64,000 bases of DNA, from contig CAYPIU010000001.1 of assembly GCA_964410915.1 (NCBI GenBank), forward strand, positions 124,001-188,000, in the 5' to 3' direction. The notes beneath the pieces were generated by a model. It was not told the DNA's origin, made no database searches, and saw only the letters and a program-made list of their open reading frames with translations. Numbering within the stretch: the first letter of the stretch is position 1; each line of letters begins with the position of its first letter. Shown here in pieces: positions 1 to 8,243 of the stretch. Source of the stretch: CAZFJG01 sp964410915 (lineage in GTDB: Bacteria > Synergistota > Synergistia > Synergistales > JAFGMB01). The position numbers and the translations under genes are program-made.

Positions 1-1
1 A

Positions 2-871
2 CAGTTGGACCAGAATTTCAGAGAAAAGCCGGGGAAACATATCTCAATAACTGGCTGGGAATATCTGAAAAATGTGGTTCTTATTGATCAGAGTCCGATA
101 GGAAGAACGCCAAGATCGAATCCTGCTACCTATACAGGGGTGTTTACTTTGATCAGAGAGCTCTTTTCAAATCTTCAGGAAGCAAAGATCAGAGGATATT
201 CCCCCGGGCGTTTCAGTTTCAACGTTAAAGGTGGAAGGTGCGAGGCATGTAATGGGGCAGGCTCAGTTAAGGTTTCAATGTTATTCCTGCCGGATGTTTA
301 TGTTACCTGCGAGGTCTGTGATGGTAACAGATATAATAGAGAAACTCTGGAAATCAAATATAAGGGCAAAAGTATTGCCGAGGTTCTTAATATGACAGTA
401 AACGAGGCGGCCGCATTTTTTGGTGATATTCCAAGAATATCATCAAAGTTATATCTGCTCCAGGAGTCAGGTCTCGGATACATGAAACTTGGGCAGTCAG
501 CCCTTACATTAAGTGGGGGAGAGGCTCAAAGAGTAAAACTTGCAAAGGAGTTAAGCAAGCGTTTCAGTGGGCATACCTTATACTTGCTTGATGAACCTAC
601 AACAGGCCTTTTTTATACTGATGTCAGAAATCTACTCAAGATCCTGCACAGGTTTGTCGAAAAAGGGAATAGTGTTGTTACAATTGAGCATAATCTTGAT
701 GTCCTTGCTTCAAGTGACTATATCATCGACCTTGGTCCAGAAGGAGGATCCGCAGGCGGAAATCTTGTAGATAAAGGTTATCCGAGAGAGATAATAGAAA
801 AGGGCAGAGGGTATACAGCTCACTTTCTAAGAGACTATGTCAATGATCTTGTCACAAAAGGAGGTATTTAA
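2..871 (+). CDS. uvrA: UvrA, excinuclease ABC subunit A (3' part only)
   Basis: C-terminal third of the nucleotide-excision-repair damage sensor, an ABC ATPase acting as a dimer with UvrB. The reading frame is already open at the window edge, so the true start lies outside; about 290 of the family's roughly 940 residues are present. A CxxC-x19-CxxC zinc module (cysteine codons at 239, 248, 308 and 317) is followed by the ABC signature LSGGEAQR (near 508-531), Walker [10 protein letters not shown] (near 580-605) and the H-loop IEHNLD. The usual TTGLH after Walker B reads TTGLF. The next gene begins 5 bases after the stop, so the two are probably co-transcribed. Confidence 0.97.
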   Translation, partial: QLDQNFREKPGKHISITGWEYLKNVVLIDQSPIGRTPRSNPATYTGVFTLIRELFSNLQEAKIRGYSPGRFSFNVKGGRCEACNGAGSVKVSMLFLPDVYVTCEVCDGNRYNRETLEIKYKGKSIAEVLNMTVNEAAAFFGDIPRISSKLYLLQESGLGYMKLGQSALTLSGGEAQRVKLAKELSKRFSGHTLYLLDEPTTGLFYTDVRNLLKILHRFVEKGNSVVTIEHNLDVLASSDYIIDLGPEGGSAGGNLVDKGYPREIIEKGRGYTAHFLRDYVNDLVTKGGI

Positions 872-876
872 AGATT

Positions 877-1632
877 TTGAGAGCGGAAAAACAGAAAGAA
901 ATTCTTTGCTGGGGAAAAAATGTAGTGATGACACTTATGCAGAACTTCCCGGAAAGATGCAGTAAGGTAATTATTTCAAAAAGGATCAAGGCCAGTACTC
1001 AGGAGGAACTGATCTCTCTGGCAAAGGGGAAAGGGGTCCGATATGATATCGTGGCCAGTGAAGTTATCGATTCAGAATGTGAAGAAAACCATCAAGGTGT
1101 TCTGGCATATGCACAGCCCTTGTGTTTAACTTCTCTGGAAGATCTTATTTCAAAAAATATTGAGCAGAATAGCCCCTCTCTCCTGTTGTTGCTGGATCAT
1201 CTAAAAGATCCTCACAATCTTGGGGCGATATTGAGAACTGCCGAAACAGCAGGCGCTGATGCAGTAATTATTCCTAAAGACAGATCTGTTTCAGTAAATG
1301 GTACTGTGATCAAAGTTAGTTCAGGTGCTGCATTAAGGTTGCCGGTGGTTTCTGTTGTAAACCTTAACAGGTCAATAGAATTGTTAAAATCAAAGGGTTA
1401 CTGGATAGTAGGGCTTGATCATAAAGCAGAGAATACGGTCTGGGATACCCCTTTTCCTGAAAGAACAGTTCTAACCCTTGGTTCTGAAGGTGAAGGTCTT
1501 TCAAGGCTTGTTAAAAAGAATTGTGATGATTTACGAAAGATACCTATGGCTGGCACGACTGGCTCCCTTAATGTAAGTGTTGCAGGCGCTATTGGTATAT
1601 ATGAATGGTTCAGGAATATCCGGTCCTTATAA
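877..1632 (+). CDS. rlmB: TrmH-family rRNA ribose 2'-O-methyltransferase (RlmB-like)
   Basis: SPOUT-fold, AdoMet-dependent 2'-O-methyltransferase, most likely acting on a 23S rRNA guanosine in the cytoplasm. The three SPOUT motifs are visible: DPHNLGAILRTAE (111-123), LGSEGEGLSR (201-210) and IPMAGTTGSLNVSVAGA (222-238), the last forming the knotted AdoMet site. An N-terminal substrate-binding region of about 80 residues precedes the fold. At 251 residues the length is normal. The start is TTG at 877, preceded by AAAGGAGG that overlaps the end of uvrA. The exact target nucleotide (RlmB versus another TrmH paralogue) cannot be read from sequence. Confidence 0.88.
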   Translation: MRAEKQKEILCWGKNVVMTLMQNFPERCSKVIISKRIKASTQEELISLAKGKGVRYDIVASEVIDSECEENHQGVLAYAQPLCLTSLEDLISKNIEQNSPSLLLLLDHLKDPHNLGAILRTAETAGADAVIIPKDRSVSVNGTVIKVSSGAALRLPVVSVVNLNRSIELLKSKGYWIVGLDHKAENTVWDTPFPERTVLTLGSEGEGLSRLVKKNCDDLRKIPMAGTTGSLNVSVAGAIGIYEWFRNIRSL

Positions 1633-1686
1633 CAACAGTGGGATTATTAAGTTGGGAGCGAGATTTTATTAAACGGGGGAATTTAA

Positions 1687-2541
1687 ATGACAGAACAACA
1701 GAACTCTAATGGAGTGAGAGTTACAGTTATCGGAGCTGGTGTACTTGGAAGTGCAATTGCAAAAAATATGGCCAAAAATGGGTATCAGGTTCATGCGACA
1801 AGACGCAGGCCTGAAAAGGCAAAGGATCTTGAAAATTTTGGTATTACTGTAAGTAATGATAATAAAAGGGCTGTTTCCGAAGCTGAAGTAGTATTTTTTG
1901 CATTGAAACCATACAATGTCATTCCTGCTGCACGTGAGTTGTCAGATGTCATGGACGGCAAACTTTGTATTTCTATGGCAGCAGGACTTGATCTGGATCT
2001 TCTAACATCAGTTTTCCCTGATGTGAAATGGGTAAGAGCAATGACAAATACTTGTGTTGCAGTACAAAAGGGTTTTACAGTCTATTGTCCCTGTAAATTA
2101 GTTCAGGATTCCGAGGCAAAGCTGATAGAATCTCTATTTGCTACAATGGGTGAAGTAGAAAAGGTGGAGGAACGTTTCATGAATCCACTGACAGCGATTT
2201 CAGGATCAGGACCAGCTTACTTTTATACTGTCATTGAGGCCTTGACATTTGGCGGATTGAAGGTCGGGATACCTAGAGATCTTGCATGCAGAGCGGCAGC
2301 TCATACTGCTGTAGGCGCTGCAGAACTGCTTCTTGAGCGAGGTCTTCATCCTGCGGAACTTAGAGATCAGGTTCTGACCCCAGGAGGTACCACCATTGAA
2401 GGTATTTATGAACTTGAAGTTTCACAGATCAGAGCAAACTTTATGAATGCTGTTACAGCTGCAACTAAAAGAGGTAATCAACTTGCTGAGATCGTTCGTG
2501 AACAGGCATGGAAACAGTTGGAAGAGGATAATGAAAAATAA
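1687..2541 (+). CDS. proC: pyrroline-5-carboxylate reductase
   Basis: Catalyses the last step of proline synthesis, NAD(P)H-dependent reduction of 1-pyrroline-5-carboxylate. A Rossmann glycine motif (GAGVLGSAIAKNM, residues 17-29) opens the protein. The C-terminal dimerisation domain carries the family signature around SGSGPAYFY and the block LRDQVLTPGGTTIEG. At 284 residues it has the usual length. The ATG follows AACGGGGGAATTTA, a good ribosome-binding site. It is the last gene of the uvrA-rlmB-proC run and ends just before a strong hairpin. Confidence 0.96.
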   Translation: MTEQQNSNGVRVTVIGAGVLGSAIAKNMAKNGYQVHATRRRPEKAKDLENFGITVSNDNKRAVSEAEVVFFALKPYNVIPAARELSDVMDGKLCISMAAGLDLDLLTSVFPDVKWVRAMTNTCVAVQKGFTVYCPCKLVQDSEAKLIESLFATMGEVEKVEERFMNPLTAISGSGPAYFYTVIEALTFGGLKVGIPRDLACRAAAHTAVGAAELLLERGLHPAELRDQVLTPGGTTIEGIYELEVSQIRANFMNAVTAATKRGNQLAEIVREQAWKQLEEDNEK

Positions 2542-2553
2542 CTTGTAACTATT

Positions 2554-2607
2554 AAGAGCAGAGAGGAAAAGAGAATCTATTTTTCTCATCTTTCCCTCTC
2601 TGCTCTT
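2554..2607. terminator. bidirectional intrinsic terminator between proC and the aldehyde oxidoreductase gene
   Basis: A perfect 13-bp stem (2554-2566 with 2595-2607, AAGAGCAGAGAGG and its complement) encloses an A/T-rich loop in which further A-T pairing is possible. It lies between the stop codons of two convergent genes and has T-rich sequence on both sides, so it can serve both. Confidence 0.8.
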
Positions 2608-2618
2608 TATAATATTAC

Positions 2619-4784
2619 TTAATCATACTGATCCTCTGCTTTTGAAACCCTGTTTACGAGTTCAACAAGTTCCGGTAAGTCCATACCGAGCTCTTTTAGT
2701 TTGCCAATTGTAGGGATACCTCTTTTGTCCCATCCACGTCTGTAATAAACAGTGTCAACAAGATCATTCCATTGCTTCATTCTAATTTTCCTTAACTTCT
2801 CGATCTTGCTCTCAACATTTATTTGTGAAGGGTCTATTCCATTTTCCTTCAGTTCCTGATCATAATACTCTTTTCGTGCATTCCATTCCGCGGGGAATAC
2901 TGGACCCATAGCCCTATAGGGGATATTATGAAATTCTCTTGTGCCTTTACCCATTCTTATCTGGAAAAGCTGCTGGAAGTTATAAATTCTCTCTGACATA
3001 AGAATCAGGTCTTCACTTGTTACTGTACGTCCAGTGACTGCATTGAAAACATCAACATAGTTCTGGAGATGTTCTGGAACTTTTGCAGCTTCGTAGGGAG
3101 GGTATTTTGTACTGTTATCTGCAGGTTCGATATCATTCCATGGAAGTTTGCATGCTCCCACAAGAGAAAACCATGTTCTGAAAAGCGGGAAGTAATGTAA
3201 AGCTTCTGCCTTGTCTTCAAAAGTGGGTATTCTTTTGTCAACGCGGTCCATTATTATCAACCATGCTTCATCATGTTGAGGTCCCTTAAGAGTCAGGAAA
3301 TATCCCCCCCACTGAGCAATGGATTCTTTACTCACATATTCAGATACTTCGACTCCCTGTCCCTCCATTGCTATATCCTGAATGATATCCTGCGGTGCTC
3401 CATATTCCTTAATCAATGCTTCTTTCATCCTTTTTACGCCTTTATTTACCTGATTTGCAAAATAGCTTTTACCGTTTGCCATTCTATGGATCAGTTCCAT
3501 CAGATCTTTTCTGTTACCGAATTTTAAATCCAGTCCTTCAGTATTGACTGGAGAAAGATATCCTCTTTCAAAACATTCACATATAAAAGCCATAGTTGTT
3601 CCCATTGAAATAGTGTCAAATCCATAATAGTCAGCATAGTAGTTGGCCTCAATTGTCCATGAAGGGTCAAATATTCCAATATTGGAACCAAGAGCAGCAC
3701 AGGTTTCATATTCAGGCCCATCAACATTGACGATCTTTCCCTTCGATGGCCCGGTCTGGATCTCAAAACTGTCAACTGATTTTGAACATCCCATAGTACA
3801 GCCATACCAGCATCCGTCCGGGATATTCTGAGTATAGATATCAGCATATACACTTGAAGTGATCTTTTCAGTTTCTTTATGCTGGCCAAACTGGTAGTTG
3901 TTCACAGGGAGAAGATGATATTGATCCATTATTTCAACAAGGTGACTTGTTCCGGTTGTTCTCATCTTACACTGGAGATGGTCGAGCTGGAACATCTCTT
4001 TATGGGCCTTAATTCCGGTTTTCTTTAGTGTTTCAAAGTCGCTTACTCCATGCTGGATATCCTTGGAAGTTTTCTTTTTTACTACTATAGCTGCGATCTT
4101 TTTATCTCTGAGTATAGTTCCGCCTCCGCCCCTTCCAGCCTGTTTCAAGCGAAAAGAACTTCGCCTGGTATCATAAAAACTGGTGTTTAGACATCCCCAG
4201 AAAGAATTTTCAGATGCCTTACCTGTAGAAATCACAGAAATCGATCTTTTATCATCTTCGCAATCCGAAAAATGCTCATGAAGTGATTCAGTAATGTTGT
4301 AACTATTGAGATCTATGAAAGGGGATTCCAGGAATTGAACCCTGTCATTGTCACCATCAATAAAAACAATGATATCCTGTTCTGATTTGTTTTGAATCTC
4401 AACGGCATCCCATCCAGCAAACTTCAGTAAGGGGCCAAAATGTCCACCGGAATTGCTGTCGTAAGTTTGTTCAGAGAGAGGAGAAAGAAAGACGGCGTAG
4501 AATTTTCCCATTCCGGGATATTGGGTTATCCCGCATAAAGGTCCACCTGATATTACAATTTCGTTTTCAGGATCATCCCATTTCGTATTGCTATCCACAG
4601 CATCCCATAATAACTTAAGCCCGAAACCTCTTCCCCCCGTAAACCTTGACTTCATTGACTCAGAAACTGGCCTTGAATCACATGTATAACCACTTACATC
4701 GATGTAAAGACTTCTTCCCGTATATCCGTTTTTCGGAATTATTTCCTCGTAATTCCATTGTCCAAGAATCTTCAGATCTTTCAT
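2619..4784 (-). CDS. aldehyde ferredoxin oxidoreductase family protein (tungsten or molybdenum pterin enzyme)
   Basis: Family members oxidise aldehydes to acids, or run in reverse, with ferredoxin as partner and a bis-pterin tungsten or molybdenum site plus one [4Fe-4S] cluster. Visible landmarks are GGRGFGLKLLWD (50-61), the YDSNSGGHFGPLLKFAGWD block (108-126), the cluster cysteines C325, C329, C333 and C545, and a pterin motif DYYGFD (385-390). Cysteine spacing is Cx3Cx3C rather than the classical Cx2Cx3C, and the second pterin motif reads SLVGAC with Ser in place of Asp. At 721 residues it is longer than the archaeal enzyme of about 605. AAGGGAG precedes the ATG. Substrate is unknown. Cofactor genes lie at 42.9-48.3 kb. 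Confidence 0.87.
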   Translation of the reverse strand: MKDLKILGQWNYEEIIPKNGYTGRSLYIDVSGYTCDSRPVSESMKSRFTGGRGFGLKLLWDAVDSNTKWDDPENEIVISGGPLCGITQYPGMGKFYAVFLSPLSEQTYDSNSGGHFGPLLKFAGWDAVEIQNKSEQDIIVFIDGDNDRVQFLESPFIDLNSYNITESLHEHFSDCEDDKRSISVISTGKASENSFWGCLNTSFYDTRRSSFRLKQAGRGGGGTILRDKKIAAIVVKKKTSKDIQHGVSDFETLKKTGIKAHKEMFQLDHLQCKMRTTGTSHLVEIMDQYHLLPVNNYQFGQHKETEKITSSVYADIYTQNIPDGCWYGCTMGCSKSVDSFEIQTGPSKGKIVNVDGPEYETCAALGSNIGIFDPSWTIEANYYADYYGFDTISMGTTMAFICECFERGYLSPVNTEGLDLKFGNRKDLMELIHRMANGKSYFANQVNKGVKRMKEALIKEYGAPQDIIQDIAMEGQGVEVSEYVSKESIAQWGGYFLTLKGPQHDEAWLIIMDRVDKRIPTFEDKAEALHYFPLFRTWFSLVGACKLPWNDIEPADNSTKYPPYEAAKVPEHLQNYVDVFNAVTGRTVTSEDLILMSERIYNFQQLFQIRMGKGTREFHNIPYRAMGPVFPAEWNARKEYYDQELKENGIDPSQINVESKIEKLRKIRMKQWNDLVDTVYYRRGWDKRGIPTIGKLKELGMDLPELVELVNRVSKAEDQYD

Positions 4785-5074
4785 AAGGAATCTCCCTTCT
4801 AACCAATCATTAAGAGGTTTGTTTCGTGGTTAACTGTAAGATATGAATTGAAAGATTTCTGACAGTATTGCCTTAAAAGATCATTGAAAAGATATAATAT
4901 TCTAATTTTAATATACAGGATATTATGATATTTTCCAATTTTAGTAAGATAGAGTGAAACTATCAGAACAGAAATTCTTTTAGTGATCAACAAAATCGTG
5001 ATATCTTTAACCTAAACTCAAATAATCTTATTAAAAGAATAATGAAATATTCTGAATAACATGGAGTGGTTTTT

Positions 5075-5965
5075 TTGTTAGATGTGGCTAAAATCCAGTC
5101 TTATGCAGAAATGATCGGAGAGACGGCAATAAAAGGGGTCTTATTAGAATTGAGTTGCACTCCAAAACCTGGTTTAGTTGACAGACACAATAACGGCGCG
5201 AATCAGGATATGGATTTTGTGCTTTTCACTATTAGTTCTTCTGTACTTAGTGTTTCTTTTCCCGGGTTTGCAAAGATCGGTATTGAACATAAAGGTAAGA
5301 TCAGTGAATTATTACCGGAATTACGAAAATATGGAAGAAACATAGAAAAATGGATGTTTAAAGTTACAGGAGGTGTAAACACACAAAAAGGGCTGATCTT
5401 TTTGATGGGATTAGTATGTTCTGCTGCTGGAACGCTTATAAGGGATGGTTATTTTCCAATAGAACCAGAAATTCTTTCAAAGCGTGTCCGTGAGATAACT
5501 TTCGGGATAGTAAAAAGAGAACTTGACCAATTAGATGAGCGGACAAAGAGACATCTCACCAAGGGGGAGTCTCTTTATCTCAAATATGGTATCAAAGGAA
5601 TTCGTGGTGAAGTTGAAGCTGGTCTTCCTTGTGTTTTCAAAGGAAGTTTAAGGGAACTGTCCATGTCCCTTGAAAGGGGAATGAGTCTGAACGACTCCTC
5701 AGTTAATACCCTGTTAAGAATAATCACTCTTCTTGATGATACCAATGTAATGTCAAGATCATCTCCCGATGCTTTGTATCACATAGTTAGGCCAATGGCC
5801 GAGAGTGCATTATCAATAGGTGGAATGGGAACAATTGAGGGGCAAAATGCCATTTCTGATATGGATAGATTCTTTATTGACAAAAATATCAACCCCGGCG
5901 GATCAGCTGACATTTTAGCTGTTACGATCATGATCTATTACCTTTCAAGAGTAGATTTTGACTAA
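5075..5965 (+). CDS. CitG/MdcB-like triphosphoribosyl-dephospho-CoA synthase homologue
   Basis: The CitG family makes 2'-(5''-triphosphoribosyl)-3'-dephospho-CoA, precursor of the acyl-carrier prosthetic group of citrate lyase or malonate decarboxylase. Family blocks present are TPKPGLVDRHNNGANQDMD (residues 29-47 from the TTG start), TGGVNTQKGLIF, KGIRGEVEAG and LDDTNVMSR. Two normally invariant histidines are replaced: GAH reads GAN, and GVNTH reads GVNTQ. No lyase, decarboxylase or carrier gene is nearby. GGAG at 5063-5066 sits 8 bases before TTG 5075, which favours that start over GTG 5066. It is divergent from the aldehyde oxidoreductase gene across about 290 bases in which I see no gene, only AT-rich sequence and a short inverted repeat (AGAATA/TATTCT) near 5036-5054. 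Confidence 0.72.
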   Translation: MLDVAKIQSYAEMIGETAIKGVLLELSCTPKPGLVDRHNNGANQDMDFVLFTISSSVLSVSFPGFAKIGIEHKGKISELLPELRKYGRNIEKWMFKVTGGVNTQKGLIFLMGLVCSAAGTLIRDGYFPIEPEILSKRVREITFGIVKRELDQLDERTKRHLTKGESLYLKYGIKGIRGEVEAGLPCVFKGSLRELSMSLERGMSLNDSSVNTLLRIITLLDDTNVMSRSSPDALYHIVRPMAESALSIGGMGTIEGQNAISDMDRFFIDKNINPGGSADILAVTIMIYYLSRVDFD

Positions 5966-6161
5966 ACTCAGAATCTTTTATTGATTCTTTGCTTGAAAAA
6001 TATTTTAAGGGATCATCAGTGAATATATTTAAGATCTCTTTAGATACACAGAAATAATGAGTATGTGATCTTTTGTTCCCAGCACAACTGAATTAAGTTT
6101 TTTATACAATGCAGCACAAATCTGAATAGATGGGATCTTTTTTTATAATCAAGTTTTCAAG

Positions 6162-6190
6162 TTGAATAAGTTTCTTACTTGATATATTCT
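6162..6190 (+). promoter_or_regulatory. possible promoter of the lysine aminotransferase gene
   Basis: TTGAAT (6162-6167), a 17-base spacer, then TATTCT (6185-6190), giving a predicted start about 35 bases before the ATG. The -10 matches only four of six consensus bases in an AT-rich stretch, so this is tentative. I found no riboswitch in the 266-base gap. Confidence 0.35.
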
Positions 6191-6231
6191 TTGGAAGGTA
6201 ATTTTCTCAATTTTTTTAGGAGGTTAGCAGA

Positions 6232-7590
6232 ATGTCTAAAAACGCGAATTACAACATTGCGCCCGAGAACGTACTGTCCTCAATTTCGAATTGGCTTCTA
6301 AGGGACGGTTTTGATATTGTTATTGATATGGAACGTTCCAGGGGTAGTCATATAGTTGATGCTGTGAGTGGAGAATCTTGGATAGACTTTTATACTTTCT
6401 TCGCATCCGCTCCTTTTGGCATGAATCATCCGCAACTTGAAACTGACGAATTCAAGGATCGGATATTTCGAGCTGCGATAAATAAAGTTTCCAATTCAGA
6501 TATTTATACAAAAGAATTTGCCGAGTTTGTTAATACCTTTGGTGAAATTGCAGTACCTGAAGGTTTTAATCACCTCTTTTTTATAGATTACGGGACTCTT
6601 GCAGTTGAAAATGCCCTTAAAGCAGCAATGGACTGGAAAGTCCGGAAACTGTTATTAAGGGGAGCTATTAACGAAGGGGACGCTTTTAGAGGCAGGAAAG
6701 GGACTAAAGTCATATATCTCAATGAAGCATTTCACGGTAGAAGTGGCTATACAATGAGCATGACTAATACACATGACCCTAATAAAGTAAAATATTTTGC
6801 CAAATTTGACAATTGGAAAAGAGTTCTTAATCCGAAAATATTCTGGCCTCTTGAAAATAATCTTGAAATGATCAAATGGGCGGAGGATGTTTCAATAAAA
6901 CAGATAAACGAGACTATTGCAGATGATCCGGATGGGATATGTGCCATAGTTCTGGAAACTATTCAGGGAGAGGGAGGAGATAATCATTTTAGAACTGAAT
7001 ACCTCAAGTCCCTCAGGAAGATCTGCGATGAAAATGAAATTCTTCTGGTCTTTGATGAAGTACAGTGCGGTATGGGGATAACAGGGAAAATGTGGGCCTG
7101 GCAGCAGCATGGAGTAAAGCCGGATATTTTTGCTTTTGGGAAAAAGGCACAGGTATGCGGGATATGTGCTGGGCCAAGGCTTGATGAAACAAATGCCAAC
7201 TGCTGGGATATTTCGAGTAGACTGAATTCCACATGGGGTGGAAATATAGTTGATATGGTACGTTCACAAAAATTCCTTGAGATATACAGGGATGAAAATA
7301 TTCTTGATCATGTTTCCAATACAGCGGGGCCGATCCTTCAGGATTCTCTGCATGAACTCCAAAGCGAGTTTCCTGTAATAAGCAATGTAAGAGGAAAAGG
7401 CCTGATGTGTGCATATGATCTTCCGGATACTGACACCCGTAATAAACTTCTTAAACTTCTTCATTCCAGAAAGATGTTGATCCTGCCATGCGGATCAAGG
7501 TCAATTCGTTACAGACCTGCTCTCAACGTTCCTGTTGAAGATATTGCCAAAGGGATGGAGATCTCCAGAGAGTGTCTCAAAGAACTTTAA
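6232..7590 (+). CDS. lat: L-lysine 6-transaminase (lysine epsilon-aminotransferase)
   Basis: PLP-dependent class III aminotransferase moving the epsilon-amino group of lysine to 2-oxoglutarate, giving 2-aminoadipate semialdehyde (cyclising to piperideine-6-carboxylate) and glutamate. Subfamily features match the mycobacterial LAT enzyme closely: SRGSHIVDAVSGE, FTFFASAPFGMN-like segment, ALKAAMDWK, AFHGRSGYT, ETIQGEGGD, FDEVQCG and AFGKKAQVCG, with the Schiff-base lysine expected at Lys304. At 452 residues it is full length. AGGAGGTTAGCAG precedes the ATG. It stands alone, with no semialdehyde dehydrogenase or beta-lactam genes nearby, so a role in lysine catabolism or osmolyte metabolism is inference. 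Confidence 0.9.
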   Translation: MSKNANYNIAPENVLSSISNWLLRDGFDIVIDMERSRGSHIVDAVSGESWIDFYTFFASAPFGMNHPQLETDEFKDRIFRAAINKVSNSDIYTKEFAEFVNTFGEIAVPEGFNHLFFIDYGTLAVENALKAAMDWKVRKLLLRGAINEGDAFRGRKGTKVIYLNEAFHGRSGYTMSMTNTHDPNKVKYFAKFDNWKRVLNPKIFWPLENNLEMIKWAEDVSIKQINETIADDPDGICAIVLETIQGEGGDNHFRTEYLKSLRKICDENEILLVFDEVQCGMGITGKMWAWQQHGVKPDIFAFGKKAQVCGICAGPRLDETNANCWDISSRLNSTWGGNIVDMVRSQKFLEIYRDENILDHVSNTAGPILQDSLHELQSEFPVISNVRGKGLMCAYDLPDTDTRNKLLKLLHSRKMLILPCGSRSIRYRPALNVPVEDIAKGMEISRECLKEL

Positions 7591-7647
7591 AAATTACATT
7601 AATCTGAAATTCTGATGATTTCAGGCAATTGAAATTCATAAGCCCAG

Positions 7648-7676
7648 TTGACAACAGTTATAGGGAATTGTACAAT
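7648..7676 (+). promoter_or_regulatory. sigma-70-type promoter of tRNA-Val
   Basis: TTGACA (7648-7653), a 17-base spacer and TACAAT (7671-7676) match consensus at 11 of 12 positions. The predicted start lies about 5-7 bases before the tRNA. Confidence 0.8.
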
Positions 7677-7687
7677 CTTGCAGCATT

Positions 7688-7762
7688 GGGTGGTTAGTTC
7701 AGAGGAAGAACGCTTCCTTGACGCGGAAGAGGTCACAGGTTCGAGTCCTGTACCACCCACCA
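7688..7762 (+). tRNA. tRNA-Val (anticodon GAC)
   Basis: Full cloverleaf. The acceptor stem GGGTGGT pairs with ACCACCC; the D-arm, a 5-bp anticodon stem CTTCC/GGAAG with loop TTGACGC (anticodon GAC at 7720-7722), a 5-base variable loop and the T-arm ACAGG/CCTGT follow. Discriminator A and CCA are encoded. It reads GUC and GUU codons. Confidence 0.96.
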
Positions 7763-7773
7763 ATAGGCGTTCC

Positions 7774-7799
7774 AAGCGGCCCTAAAAGGCCGCTTTTTT
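7774..7799 (+). terminator. intrinsic terminator of tRNA-Val
   Basis: Perfect 8-bp GC-rich stem AAGCGGCC/GGCCGCTT with a 6-base loop, followed directly by a T run, 11 bases after the tRNA. Confidence 0.9.
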
Positions 7800-7872
7800 G
7801 TTGTTTGATATATAATATTCTCAGAGTTCCTTATATTGCCTTGAACTATTTTTTCTTGAGGAGTGTCATAAA

Positions 7873-8241
7873 GTGATTAAAGGACTGGGTGTTGATCTTT
7901 GTTCTAGCAGCAGGATGAAGAGTAAAATAAGGAATAGTCATTTTGTTAAAAAGGTATTCACTCCAGAGGAGATAAACTATTCAAAATCAGGTAAATACCC
8001 CGAGAAACATTTTGCTTCTTCTTTTGCTGCCAGAGAAGCTTTTGCCAAGGCAAGCGGTCTTGGCCTTTTTCAGGTTGTTTTCCATGGTGTATGGTTAGAC
8101 AGAACAAATCCTGTACCTGTGCTTGGAATCTCACAAAAGATTATTGAAACTATTGCTCCTGATGGTAATCTTAAGACCTGGGTAAGCATTAGTCATGAAT
8201 ATGATCTTACAGTTGCAGTTGTAATACTGGAGGTGAGTTAG
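7873..8241 (+). CDS. acpS: holo-[acyl-carrier-protein] synthase
   Basis: Transfers 4'-phosphopantetheine from CoA to the serine of acyl carrier protein. The two metal-binding acids are in their usual places: Asp8 in GLGVDL and Glu55 in AAREAFAKA, with Lys59 two turns on. At 122 residues it is typical. The start is GTG, preceded by GAGGAG. Its stop codon lies next to the start region of the following nnrE/nnrD gene, a pairing (acpS-nnr) common in bacteria and consistent with translational coupling. Confidence 0.93.
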   Translation: MIKGLGVDLCSSSRMKSKIRNSHFVKKVFTPEEINYSKSGKYPEKHFASSFAAREAFAKASGLGLFQVVFHGVWLDRTNPVPVLGISQKIIETIAPDGNLKTWVSISHEYDLTVAVVILEVS

Positions 8242-8243
8242 AT

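Noticed and set aside
4799..4993. 64-residue open frame upstream of the aldehyde oxidoreductase gene
   Set aside because: AT-rich leader region, no ribosome-binding site, no similarity; more likely part of the 5' leader.
5966..6231. Possible lysine riboswitch before the lysine aminotransferase gene
   Set aside because: The region is short, AT-rich and lacks the conserved lysine-riboswitch core and helices.
7604..7624. 7-bp stem CTGAAAT/ATTTCAG after the lysine aminotransferase gene as a terminator
   Set aside because: AT-rich weak stem without a T run; left unlisted.
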